Position numbers and translations under genes: made by a program | Notes under the pieces: generated by a model | Told to the model about the DNA's origin: nothing | The model's database searches: none | What the model saw: only the letters and a program-made list of their open reading frames with translations | In this document: piece by piece, positions 1 to 9,700 of the stretch | Layout: each line of letters starts with the position of its first letter | Numbering within the stretch: the stretch's first letter is position 1 | Source: Varanus komodoensis | Lineage: Eukaryota > Chordata > Lepidosauria > Squamata > Varanidae | Assembly (NCBI RefSeq): GCF_004798865.1 | Contig: NW_025335505.1 | Coordinates: 19,560,625 to 19,624,624, forward strand | DNA length: 64,000 nt | Direction: 5' to 3'

Positions 1-430
1 AGAGGGCTAATGAAAAACCTCATTTAATCAAACACAATTAATTAAACAAACTTATGATATTAACCCATCTTTCCGTGCATGTATAATTTATATTAATTGA
101 TCTTCTGTATTGAAATTGACCAATCAGGTAGGCTGCTGACAGCCCCAGAAAGAGAGAAAGTACCATTAGCATGAGTTTGATGCAAACCGTAATTGATGGG
201 TCAGTGTATTTTAGGGATGTAGCTAAAGCTTTGTTAATTGTCATAAGAAGTTCAAATTGATTGTGTCTGCATTAGTACATAAATTTAAATTGATTAATGT
301 TTTGTTCTAAAATTAATGTCTATACTGGATGGGGTGATACAATGCTTTATTTATTGGATTCATTAATGCACTTAGAGAAGGGGGGGGAAATAGCATTGAA
401 GTTAGGTAACCGCGAGTGGATCGTTAAAGA
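1..430. promoter_or_regulatory. Candidate conserved non-coding element, TAAT-rich
   Basis: Unique, non-repetitive AT-rich DNA with dense homeodomain-type words: CAATTAATTAAAC at about 36-48, several TTGATTAATG/TTAATTG words, CATTAATGCA near 362, and a CCAATCA box at 120-126. Clusters like this are typical of vertebrate developmental enhancers. That role is inferred from motif density only, because conservation cannot be seen in a single sequence. The short open frame on the minus strand here has no recognisable domain and is probably chance. Confidence 0.35.
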
Positions 431-3400
431 TGAGTTCAACGGAGCCATTTGAGGGACAGCAGACAGCATTCCCAGCTTCCCACTGTCACGCCTGCTTTCA
501 AACACACTCATGCACAAGCATGCACATGCACAAGCACCCCAATGCCCAAGTTCAGAGGACTCAAGAGAAAATGCAGGGCACGCAGGTTTGACTACCCCAC
601 CTCTTAAGGTGGTTGCTAAAGAAATAACCTTAATTATAGGTTATTTATAGGACAGAGAGAACAAGAATATGGTGTAAAGAACCTTGGGGAGCCCTGGCAA
701 TACTATCTCATGAAGGCACAGGCCACTGCTATTTAAATTCAGTGCTCTCTTCCAATTTTCCTTAAAGATCATATTTTCTGCATAAGTTGCACTGAATCTT
801 GATAGATGAGAGGTAAAGGGGGTAGTGATCTCATCACAACAGAGCCAGACTGTCACAAACTCTCTCTAGGTCTCTCTTGCCTAAGCAAGACATTGCAGAG
901 TAAGCTTATAAATAAACAATTCTGTCTTTTGATAGGTTCCGTTATATGCAAGCCACATGTTGGATTCTACGTTCCAGGCTAGATCTCCTTTTGGCATGGT
1001 TTATAGCACCCACACACTTCGGTACAGTTTGTTCTCCTAGTTATCACTTTATATTTCAGTATCTTCCCTTTTCTGACATGCAATTTTGCAGGGCGAAAGC
1101 AATGTACAAGAACTCCTGGGTGGTGGTGGCGGTGGGGAGACTTCAATTCATTTATAACTCTTTTTTGTCTTACCACAGGAAAAAAAAACTTAGCATCTGT
1201 TTCTTATGAACTAATTTAAATAGAAAACGTGTAATGCATCCGAACCCTTTTTGCAAAATGGCTCTTTATTTTATTGGAGGAATAAAGCAGCTTGACTGTT
1301 CAGCTTTTACTATGGCCCAATCATGTTCTAAGGAACAAGACCTCTCCATTTTTCATGAGGAAGCATTCTGAACTGCACGCAGTAGGGAAGATTAGGTATC
1401 TTCTCTTTGCTGTCTTATTGAAGTATGGGATGCAACATATTATTTACAGTCAGTTCCCCTAGTCTGAAGAGAGTTGAAATATATTCAAATAACACACCAT
1501 ATGGTGGCACTAGCGAGTAGCGAACATGATCATAATTGGCTCCTGGAGCACATTCTTTCCTTCCAAACTTTTGTGGGTGTGCTAATGTGCACCCCTGACT
1601 TTCTTTTCAAATTTCTTTCCCCTCTTTTAAAGACAACAATTCAAAGCAAAGTCATATTATTCTGTGGAAATAGGGATAAAATGATGAGATCCGTAATGCC
1701 CAGCAATATCTTGCATTACTTTTGACAGTCTGGGTAAATTACTTTTCTTTTCTTTTCTTTTTTTATGAGCTTAAATTATATGCTTAGTGCAGCACTTTTT
1801 TTTTGTTTGCTTTATACGGCATATACAATAGATGTAAAGAGAGATGCACATATTCTTTTTTCCATTGGTGGCTTTTGCTATATACTTTAAATTTTTATTT
1901 TGCTATGTGGTAAATTTAATCTATTCTGCTTAGATTTTCATTTCTAAAATAGTATTCTAAATGACCTTTGAATATCTGCAACCATGCATCAGTGGAGGAT
2001 GTATCTTACATGGGAAAAGTGCGAAAAAGCATCTCTGAATATGTCACATGAGGAAACAAGAGGGGGAATAAAAGGAAATTTATTGCATAAACCACACGGG
2101 GAAAAATGGAAAGGAGGCCCTGTGTGCAACCGCATGATACACTAGAAATTCACCCTGCAGGCGTATTGTGCTTATTGGTGAGAAGAGAGGAAGAACGAGC
2201 ACCTTGGGAAGCACTGTTTTAAATCCAGAGACTTGCTGTCATTTTTTCAAAGTCAGGGAGGTAAAGAAGGAATAAAAGACCGTGTGACTCAAAACCATGC
2301 TGCCTTAATTTAGCAGCCTGGGGGAATAGGTTGCAGGTATTCTATGAGCTGAAAGGTGCTCGATTTGATTCCCCTCCCCCACCCCAAAAAGATCCCACGG
2401 AACAATTAAAAGCAGAATGTGCTGTCACTTAAGAGTAATTATTTTGTTAATTGTGTAGTGGCTTAGCATGCTGCCTAAGCAGCGCATCTGTGCTCGGAAC
2501 AGCCTTCCCTGTTTCATTCGTCAGGCTGCCCTCCCACCCACCCCTTCTGCTCCCAGTTGCACATCTTGCTCAAAGCCTGTCCTGAGCCACCCTCACCTCA
2601 CCTTACTTGCCCCCTCCGTTCCAACGTAAGAACAGTCCTCACCAAACTCCTCTTCCTAAAGTGGATTGGATGCGTCTTTCTCCCTGCCTTCCCAGGTCTA
2701 TTCAGCACCTAAGACAATGCAGGCACCCAATAAAGGCATCGAGTCATAATGTTCTAGGCACTGTAATCCACAGGCCAACCAATCAAATTATTGCAGCTAA
2801 AGCTAGTATGTGACTGTCCCATGGACACCCCTGTGAATCCATTTGTCAGTATCTCTATGCTCAGATTTAACTAATGTTCAGTGGTGTAATGGTAGCACTC
2901 ATCACGATGGTCCCCATAGCCATATTCCCCAAGAAAACTCCAGAATATCTGATCCATATCAATCAAACAGTTCTAGCAGTTTTATCTCTACCAAGAGGAA
3001 GTCTTTTGTAAAGCTAATGGAGCTTAATTGCCATTCCAGACAAAGCCACAGCAAAACAGTTTGTATTCAATGGTGAATAATATATTCTTGTTGGGAAAAT
3101 TCACCCCCCCCACGCCACCCCCAGGTACTATAAGAGCTGCAGCCAAGCTAGAAGGAAACAGGGACTCCTGGACAGATGTGGCAGGTGACATCCGCTTCTG
3201 TTGTCATAAATCTGCCAGCGCTGCGTCTGCATGAGCCCTGCTTCTGTTGTGGATTGAGCTATCAGATGTATTCTTTATCATCCTATTACTGCAGAAACAT
3301 CAGGCACAACTGGGACAGACATCATGTGTCCACTCCGGCATTCCAGTTCTCCTGGTGCCCGAAGGACCAGTTCAGCCAGGAAGTGCTCCCCATGCAATCA

Positions 3401-5029
3401 CCTGGAGACTCGGGGCTGCAGCCCTGCTCCTACAGAAATATATCTGGATTTGAGCACAATGGAGGGATTGAGGCCAAATGGGGCACTTCACATTTTGCAT
3501 ATATCAATGATGCATTGCTTTTAAAAAAGTTATAGGGCATTCCATTTTCATGAAGCTATGGAAAAGTAAGAGCTCCACAAGCGTTTCATTATTGTCTCTA
3601 TTTTAGAGTTAAACAACTCTATCAAATTTTCATTTTTTTTCTGAGTTTCTCTGTCTCTCATCCCCACCCTCCCCACCCCAAATCAGTCCATTCCAAACTT
3701 GGAAAACTTTTCCAATATTGCTTGGTTCATTTGGAATTTTGAGAACATTTACATTAAAATTTATTAAAACTGTGGACAATACTACAAATGCATGCATTGC
3801 TCTGCACAATTTTGCTGAACATATGCATTTTGTGTGCATTTCCTGTAGTATGTACTTTGCATGCATTTTTTCAGTTGAAGAACTATATTACAAATTTGGA
3901 GAAGTGTAAATTTTTAAGAATAATGAGCTTTCCCTTGATGCATTGGTTTTGAGATGGAAATTTAGGCTGCTTCATAGTATGAGAATGTATTTGCTACTGC
4001 TACTTTGCTATTGCAAAAGCCAGTTAAAGCTTTATTAATGTTTTCATGTATAATACCTGATGTGTGAGAGAGACAGGGAGCAAGAGAATTTGTTTTGTGC
4101 CTAGAAATTGGCTATCTGTAGCTCTCTGGCAAATCTACCCCAAAGGAAAACTTGCGAGATTCTCTTCTTGTTTACACTGATTATGGCCTAATCAGAGTAA
4201 TATTTGTCCCTTTGTCATGTTACTTTAGCAGGGAATGTTGAGTAAAGTGAACAGGTGCCCCCTTGTATTGATCAGTGATCATGGCAAAGAGCTATTATTA
4301 GATTTTGAAGGGGGGAAGAAAGCATTAGAAATGAAAAGGGGAAAGTGGGACAGGTTATTGATGATGGTAATAACCGTGTTCAGTGGTCTCCAAACACCGG
4401 AGCTGTAAAGTTGACCAGATGAGGAGATCAGTATAGATATGTTGAGAGGAACAGACAATATGAAGAAGTATGGAGCATATTGTCTTACCTGGCAGAGTTA
4501 TTAAAGTTCATTGCAGGAAGATGAACTGTTTCAATATGTTAAACACTTGAGGCTGTTAGGAAAGAGTCACTGTCACAGGAAGAGGTATTGTTTGGGGAGC
4601 TTTTCATTTTCTCCCCCCCCCCCCTTAAAAATTCCAGTTTGTTTCGGTTTGACCCTATGAAGCTGTAGCTAATCTTCCAGGCTTTTTCTCATTGTTTTAC
4701 CATAGCAGTTCCCTTTTATGTAGAAACAGAACAATATCAAAGTAGTAATCCTTTAGTTGGAGGAGCTAAGTTAAAATTCTTTATTTAATAACTTTTATCA
4801 TTGATTCCCTTGCAATTTCACCTATCCCCCAAAGAAGCCAGAGGCATTTATATATGTTTTTCACCATCTTATATTCGTAAACTTTCTGGTAGTGTTAGCT
4901 GTGACAAAGTGACAGGGCCAAAGTCTCATAGTGATGTCCATGGCTCAATAAACATTCAGATCATAGAATCTGTGCTCCAAGTCCAACTATACCTCACTGG
5001 TGCTATGCACTAATAATAATAATAATAAT
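431..5029. other. Unique intergenic/intronic DNA, no gene seen
   Basis: No reading frame resembles a known protein. Small items inside are a pyrimidine (TTTTC)n tract at 1742-1764, a tRNA-Gln-like A-box segment at 2877-2905, and a stretch at 3170-3540 that is less AT-rich and open in three frames at once. Two AT-rich blocks, about 2395-2490 and 4130-4265, read like enhancer DNA (TTAATTG, TTTACAC, CCTAATCAG words) but are unproven. A C-run lies at about 4613-4624. The AT-rich segment 3700-3910 repeats TGCATTT-type words also seen elsewhere in the window. Confidence 0.5.
2877..2905 (+). other. tRNA-Gln-like 5' half fragment
   Basis: The segment contains TGGTGTAATGGTAGCACTC, which matches the D-arm/A-box part of vertebrate tRNA-Gln as I recall it (TGGTGTAATGGTTAGCACTC) with one base missing. 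No B-box (GGTTCGANTCC) or acceptor pairing follows. It is therefore not a tRNA gene. It may be a decayed tRNA-derived SINE head or a chance match. Confidence 0.2.
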
Positions 5030-5036
5030 AGTAATA
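5012..5036. repeat. (AAT)n microsatellite
   Basis: About eight TAA units with one interruption lie at the outer edge of the left inverted arm. A second short (AAT)n tract is at about 5309-5328. Confidence 0.85.
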
Positions 5037-5240
5037 TCGAAACACTGTTTTAAAATGCATTCATATAATTTATCCATACTTTATCCTGACTGAACATACA
5101 AGTTTTTTGATGGATGAATGAAAGACAAGGAGAATTAACACAAAGACTCTCAGAAGTATTCTGAGGCAGAATGATAATCACAAATAATAAATAAAAAATG
5201 TCATCCATATTCTTGACCACCTGCAATCTTGCCCAGCTGC
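5030..5240 (-). repeat. Left arm of a ~200-bp inverted repeat pair
   Basis: Reverse-complemented, this segment aligns with 6219-6428 along nearly its whole length. Identical blocks include a 26-base run starting ATTGCAGGTGGTCAAGAATA and the 17-mer AGAATACTTCTGAGAGT. Similar but diverged words continue outward (GTATGGATAAATT against TTATGGATACATT, AAAACAGTGT against AAAATAGTGT). Homology by eye is strong, with short indels. It is either the long terminal inverted repeat of one DNA transposon or one of two oppositely oriented copies of an unnamed interspersed repeat. Confidence 0.7.
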
Positions 5241-6161
5241 TTGATTTTCACAGTGCCTGATCACAAGTTAAGTAGAGCTTATGGCAAAATGAATAATTAT
5301 TATAATTTTAATAATAATAATAATAATTTACCTAAATCCTTTATATAAAATGAAGAGATTGGCCTTGGTCTGTAGGTGACCATTTTGTACCAATGCTATT
5401 TTAAAATGCTAAGTAGAAAACGGCCATGGTATTAAAGGAAGCATGCCTGTTCATATGTTATATAGCATATTGTGTGATGGGATGCAGGGGTTAGCATGAT
5501 TTGGTCCATTCTAAATTTTAATCCTAGCAATGGCTCCAATTCCATAATAAAAATGGCAAAACCAGAGACTTGCATTCTTCTGGATAATGAAGCACACTAG
5601 ATTTAGAAATACTGAATTCTCAAGAATACAATTTGTTTCGGTGTTATAGTCACTTTTCTCCTGAAAGGCCAATACCTAGTTCAATGTCCCAAGTGCAAGG
5701 ACATTTTTAGCAAAGTTTGTCAAGTTGTTTAATGCAACACGTTGACTTCTATGCTTTTTGGAGATTTGTGAAATATCATCTTATTATCACACTGTTCAAT
5801 AGTGTCACCATCCTGTACTATATATTATAGCAGTCAGCAGGCATTCCATACTGCTACTTATTGGCCTTCTGTAGAATTTTCTTCCTGCATAAATTTCCAA
5901 GCACTTTGAGCCCTCCCCAGGGGTATTACTGGTATGCAGCCCACACTGTTTGCTTCAAGCATCATGCCCTTGAATTCCTTTTCTCTTTCATTTCCAGTAT
6001 TTTCAGCTGTTTGCTTATCTCATCAAAGCAATCCACCTGTAACAAATCTTGAAAACAACACGTAATGGGCAATAGTTCAGATCTGAAGAAAGGGAAGATT
6101 TGACCTGAATAAGGATGGCTTGCTGTGCTATGAAGTGCCATAGTTAAACTAATGTTAGCTT

Positions 6162-6164
<3 letters not shown>
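5241..6164. other. Spacer between the two inverted arms
   Basis: This is AT-rich unique DNA with an (AAT)n tract near 5309-5328. No transposase-like reading frame is visible, and the longest frame (about 63 codons near 5861-6052) has no recognised motif. If the arms belong to one element, this is its degenerate or non-autonomous core. Otherwise it is host DNA between two insertions. Confidence 0.4.

Positions 6165-6214
<50 letters not shown>
6165..6214. repeat. (CT)n microsatellite
   Basis: An uninterrupted TC dinucleotide tract of about 25 units abuts the inner edge of the right inverted arm. It is ended by a CG step (TCTCGCTCTG). Confidence 0.95.
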
Positions 6215-6217
<3 letters not shown>

Positions 6218-6218
6218 C

Positions 6219-6428
6219 TGCTGAGAAAATTGCAGGTGGTCAAGAATATGGATGGCATTTATTTATTTATTATTTGATTATTCTATCAAAGAATACTTCT
6301 GAGAGTGTTTGTATTAAGTCTCCTTGTCTTCCATCAATCCATACAAAAATCCTGTATTTTCAGGCAGGGTGAATTATGGATACATTTTTAAAAAAATATT
6401 TGGATTTTTTAAAATAGTGTCACTACTA
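6219..6428 (+). repeat. Right arm of a ~200-bp inverted repeat pair
   Basis: This is the partner of 5030-5240 in opposite orientation. It starts at CTGAGAAAATTGCAGG, runs through a TTTATTTATTTATT stretch (the left arm is shorter here) and ends near AAAATAGTGTCACTACTA. The two arms could fold into a long imperfect stem if transcribed together. Confidence 0.7.
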
Positions 6429-6779
6429 GGGGAAGCATGCAATAAAGATGGGAGAAAGCTTTTCAATATCAGTCTGAATGAATTTTGTTCTGGTTGAATT
6501 ATATTTAAAGCCTCCCTAATGCAAAGGTTAAAAATAACTGAGAAGTAAGAGAACTCTATAGTGCTGCCCAATTGCAGAGCCAACCAGTTTTCGTCTTCAT
6601 ACTGACTTCTTTGCATCCAGGCACCATTAGAAATGGTTTCCTTTTTAATCATGCATAACATGCAAGCCTTATATGCAAAGAAACAGGTGCACTGCTGCAA
6701 GGGTGCTACATGCAGGATTATGCAGCACTATGGAAACCGATGACCCATCAGCAGAACCCTGGATGAATAACATGACCAG
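6429..6779. other. Unique DNA, nothing recognised
   Basis: A 108-codon minus-strand frame (6374-6700) overlaps the right inverted arm and has no recognisable domain. I treat it as chance. Confidence 0.4.
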
Positions 6780-6890
6780 CGCTCTCCAGATTTGTTTGAA
6801 TACAACTCCCATGATTCCTGGGAACTGATCATGCTGCCTGGGACTAATGGGAGTTGTAAACCAAAAATCTGGAAGATGCCAGGTTGTCTC
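6780..6890. mobile_element. Palindromic MITE, probably hAT-type
   Basis: The segment is a roughly 110-bp imperfect palindrome. CTCCAGATTTG and TACAACTCCCAT on the left are mirrored by ATGGGAGTTGTA and AAATCTGG on the right. This core is recalled from abundant non-autonomous palindromic elements of squamates and other sauropsids that are usually placed with hAT. The superfamily is inferred from memory. No clear 8-bp target duplication was identified. Confidence 0.6.
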
Positions 6891-7309
6891 TCCTTAGCTC
6901 AGATGATACTGTGAATGAGCAGAATTGTCCACAGACAATGTGGCTGTGCTAGTTATTCTTGATTCTCCCCACTCTCCAGGTCTTTCCAGGAATGCAGAAG
7001 TGGTGTCATGCACTGGGATTGTTCTGCTATGTGAGCACAAGCAAGGTAAGTGAGCAAGCCTTTGGTCCTGGGAGGGTGTCCATAGGATTCTTGGTGTCCT
7101 CCCACTCTGATGCTCAATGCCACTCCCCATCCTTCACAGGTAACACAAAAGCGCCCACAGATAAGTCAGAAAGGGAGCGTGCACATCTACAGAAAAATGC
7201 AAAACACAAGAGGACAGAGAAGCAAAAATAACCTCTGTTGATCTACCTGCCCTGCCCTCTGCAGCTCAACATGACATTGGCTATGTGGAAGCCTCTGAGT
7301 TCAGGGACT
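6891..7309. other. Unique DNA with a candidate 66-nt exon
   Basis: Nothing repetitive is recognised here. A strong-looking splice pair lies at 6979/6980 and 7045/7046 (see the candidate exon entry). The remainder shows short unrelated frames only. Confidence 0.4.
6980..7045 (+). other. Candidate cryptic or lncRNA exon, 66 nt
   Basis: A pyrimidine-rich tract ending CTCCCCACTCTCCAG is followed 66 bases later by AGCAAG|GTAAGTGAG, a near-perfect vertebrate 5' splice site. The interval is a multiple of three and open in one frame (VFPGMQKWCHALGLFCYVST...), with no domain I recognise. It could be an exon of a non-coding RNA, an alternative exon of a gene spanning the window, or a decoy pair. One isolated exon cannot establish a gene. 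Confidence 0.2.
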
Positions 7310-8201
7310 TTTATTTATTTATTTATTTATTTTATTTGGGTATTTTATCCATCCAATTATGTTGCGGGTCTCTGGATGGCTTACAAATCAATATCCAATC
7401 AATAAATATAAACCCAAATAATCCATAATAATCCATGACTGAGCATAAAACATAGTTAAAATATTTAAACATTAAAAGTACAGGAAAATAAAAAGGTCTG
7501 ACCTGGTGCAAAAAGTATATAACTTCGGCGCCAGGCAGACCTTTCTGGGGAGTGCATTCCACAGTCCTCCAAGTATATTCTCTCCTAACCTCCTTCAAGG
7601 AGGGTTCCCAGAGCAGGGCTTCCACTGATGATCTTAAGACGCAGGTGGGCATGTATGGAAAAGGATGTTCCTTTAGGTAGCCTAATCCCAAGCCATTTAG
7701 GGCTTTATAGGTCAATACGCGCCCCTTAACTTGGGCCCAGGCTTCAATGGGAAGCCAGTGAAGCTGATAGAGGACCAGTGTTATATAAGAATAATGACTG
7801 CTCCCCGACAGCAATCTGGCAGCTCTGTTCTGAACCAATTGAAGTATCCAAACCATATTTAAGGGCAGCCCCATGTAGAGTGCGTTACAATAGTCCAACC
7901 GGGAGGTTACCAGAGCATGTGTCACTATTGCTACGCAATGCTCATTCAGGTAAGGACAGAGCTGATGGATCAGCTGAAGCTGAAGGAAAGCGTCCATTGC
8001 CATGACTGCGCACCTGGGACTCCAGGGACAGCTCCAGGTCGAGAAGCATTCCCAAGCTGCATATCCTGTCCTTTAGAGGGACTGCAACCCCATCCAGGAC
8101 AGGGCCAAAATCACTTACCTGAAAACCTGAACCACCTACCAAAAGAACCTCTGTCTTATCTGGATTGAGTTTCATCCAGCCCATTTCCTTGGCCAGGCAC
8201 C

Positions 8202-8305
8202 AATTTCTTTCTTTCTTTATTTTTATTTAAACCCTTCTTATGCCACCCCATTCACAAAAAGCCTCAGGGCAGCTTACAACAATAATAAATAAACATAAAT
8301 AAACA
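8202..8305 (-). mobile_element. Very short 5'-truncated LINE 3' end inserted in the L2 copy
   Basis: Compared with the sister L2 copy, the host L2 reading runs up to GGCACCAATTT, is interrupted for about 100 bp, and resumes after ACAATTT. The insert read on the minus strand is a typical LINE 3' terminus (TTGTAAGCTGCCCTGAGGC, then GGGTGGCATAAGAAGGG) followed by an A/T-rich tail. The repeated CAATTT at both ends fits a short target duplication. Confidence 0.65.
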
Positions 8306-8562
8306 ATTTGTACAGTTCAAGAGAGCCACTTCCTCACCTGGATTAGTTGTAAAAGGGAGGTAGAGCTGGGTGTCATCAGCGTACTGGTGACTGCGCAGGC
8401 CAGACCTCCTGATGACCTCTCCCAGTGGTTTCATGTAGATGTTGAATAGCAAGGGGGACAAAATGGAACCCTGTGGCACTCTATGGCAAAGTTGCCATGG
8501 CACAGAGCCATAGTCCCCCAGCACCACCTTCTGGAATCGGCCAGCCAAATAGGAGCAGAACC

Positions 8563-8638
8563 ACTGCTCCTCTTCCTTTTTTTTTTTTTTTTTTTTTTGC
8601 ATCTTCTCTTTCAGGTCGAAATAATTCATTTCCTGCAG
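8563..8638 (-). mobile_element. Tiny retroposed poly(A) insertion in the L2 copy
   Basis: A run of 22 T lies at 8577-8598, followed by about 40 bp absent from the sister L2 copy. The L2 protein reading VALQ...QWFCSYL is interrupted by residues encoded by this insert (EMNYFDLKEKMQ and poly-Lys). On the minus strand it reads as a short RNA-derived stub ending in poly(A). Its source is unknown. A homopurine expansion after a small insertion is the alternative. Confidence 0.5.
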
Positions 8639-8715
8639 TGCCACCAAACCAGCAACAAAACACCCTAGGCCCTGAGAATTAGTTAGTGCAGGTTTCCTAT
8701 CAGAAATAGTGTATA

Positions 8716-9439
8716 CTTCTCTCTGTAAAGAACCACAAAGTTTCAGCAAAAGGAGTTTGAAGTTTACTGAAGAAAAATGTCACATGCAGACACACATGGG
8801 GAGAAAACTAGAGAAAGATTAATCCCTTTTTTATGGTATCATAAAACTCAACTAAATACCAAAATGGAGAGCACTTCAGTTACAGGCGGTAACCAGGATG
8901 CAAAATCAAGCAGGGTAATACAGGACTATAGGCCCTAGTGTGTGTGGTAATGGTCTTAGCCAAGCAAAGTCTGGTGTGAATGGAGATCATTTCCCACCCA
9001 GACTGACTGATCACAGGATTTGTGAGCCTGCTGCAGGTTTGGGCTTGCACATTCCTGAAATAACAGCCCTAAATGCTTGGGTTGCCCTCCTCTTCAAAAA
9101 TATTGCAAGAAATTTTGGATCAAGGTCCTCCCAGGTCAACATACCTGAACCTTTCCCTGGGAACAGAACAACCACAAATTCCCTAAAAGGAAGGTAAGCT
9201 AAAAAGTAGCGATTGCTGACATGCCCCAGGGACCGACTGCTGCCCACTTTATTTGTCCAGAGTGACCTACCCAGAATCATGAAACATAAGACCACAGTTA
9301 GTTATTTCATCCACTTTTTTCCACTGCTTGAAGCACAGAGACTTTATTGCTCATAAACATTTATATTCATCTGGTGCAAAACTGCTTCAACCTTCTGAAG
9401 AAAAAAAATCAAGCCAGAGCTAAAGTCTAAATTTGTATT
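8716..9439. other. Unassigned DNA upstream of the L2 copy
   Basis: No known repeat or gene is recognised. Reading frames of 85-94 codons on each strand (8940-9197 and 9011-9295) mirror each other and carry no recognisable motif. A good 5' splice motif (AAG|GTAAGC) lies at 9193/9194 on the plus strand, but no convincing acceptor is near. Confidence 0.35.
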
Positions 9440-9700
9440 TGTTTGGTGTTACTTTTACACAGATTTACTGTATGGTAGCTGCTCTATTAATCTTTGTATA
9501 TGAGCACTTTCTCTGTTTAATTAAATTGGGCCCAATGAGGCATTGCACAGCCGCATGATAAGCTCATTCATCTTTATTTGATTCTTCGTTGACACCTGAG
9601 TTTGCCCTATGACATAGGTTAAGTCATTGAGTGGCCATTACCTCCTTGTTTGCTCTCGCGTGTTTCTCCTAACCACCTTCCTGAAGTCAAATCCAGATGA
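9440..9700. promoter_or_regulatory. Candidate conserved non-coding element with divergent CCAAT palindrome
   Basis: Unique AT-rich DNA with TTTAATTAAA at 9516-9525 abutting a perfect 12-bp palindrome, ATTGGGCCCAAT, at 9525-9536. The palindrome is two CCAAT boxes head to head. A GATAAG word and TCTTTATTTGATTCTTC follow. CCAAT pairs are NF-Y-type sites and TAATTA is a homeodomain core. Function is inferred. Confidence 0.35.

Larger units (their letters stand above)
7310..8715 (-). mobile_element. L2-clade LINE fragment (C-terminal RT and 3' end), carrying two insertions
   Basis: The minus strand encodes the 3' part of an L2-type ORF2. RT-domain segments include VPQGSILSPLLFNIYMKPLG and the catalytic YADDTQLYLPF; further on come LNPDKTEVLLVGGSG, LDYCNALYMGLPLNMVWILQ and a QLHWLPIEAW-type C-terminus. 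The 3' end is a (TTTA)n-type tail at 7310-7337. Frames are broken and divergence from the copy at 22919-24340 is clear, so this copy is older. It is interrupted by a ~100-bp LINE 3'-end piece at about 8202-8305 and a poly(A)-bearing piece at about 8563-8638. The 5' end is truncated, fading near 8715. Plain retrotransposon debris. Confidence 0.9.

Noticed and set aside
2877-2950. A complete tRNA-Gln gene
   Set aside because: Only the A-box half matches. There is no anticodon arm, B-box or acceptor stem pairing.
6374-6700. 108-codon minus-strand frame
   Set aside because: It overlaps the right inverted arm, shows no domain and is most likely chance.
8264-8749. 161-codon minus frame as a host gene
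   Set aside because: It is L2 reverse-transcriptase sequence (VPQGSILSPLLFNIYMKPLG, YADDTQLYLPF) with a poly-Lys stretch from an inserted poly(A) tract.
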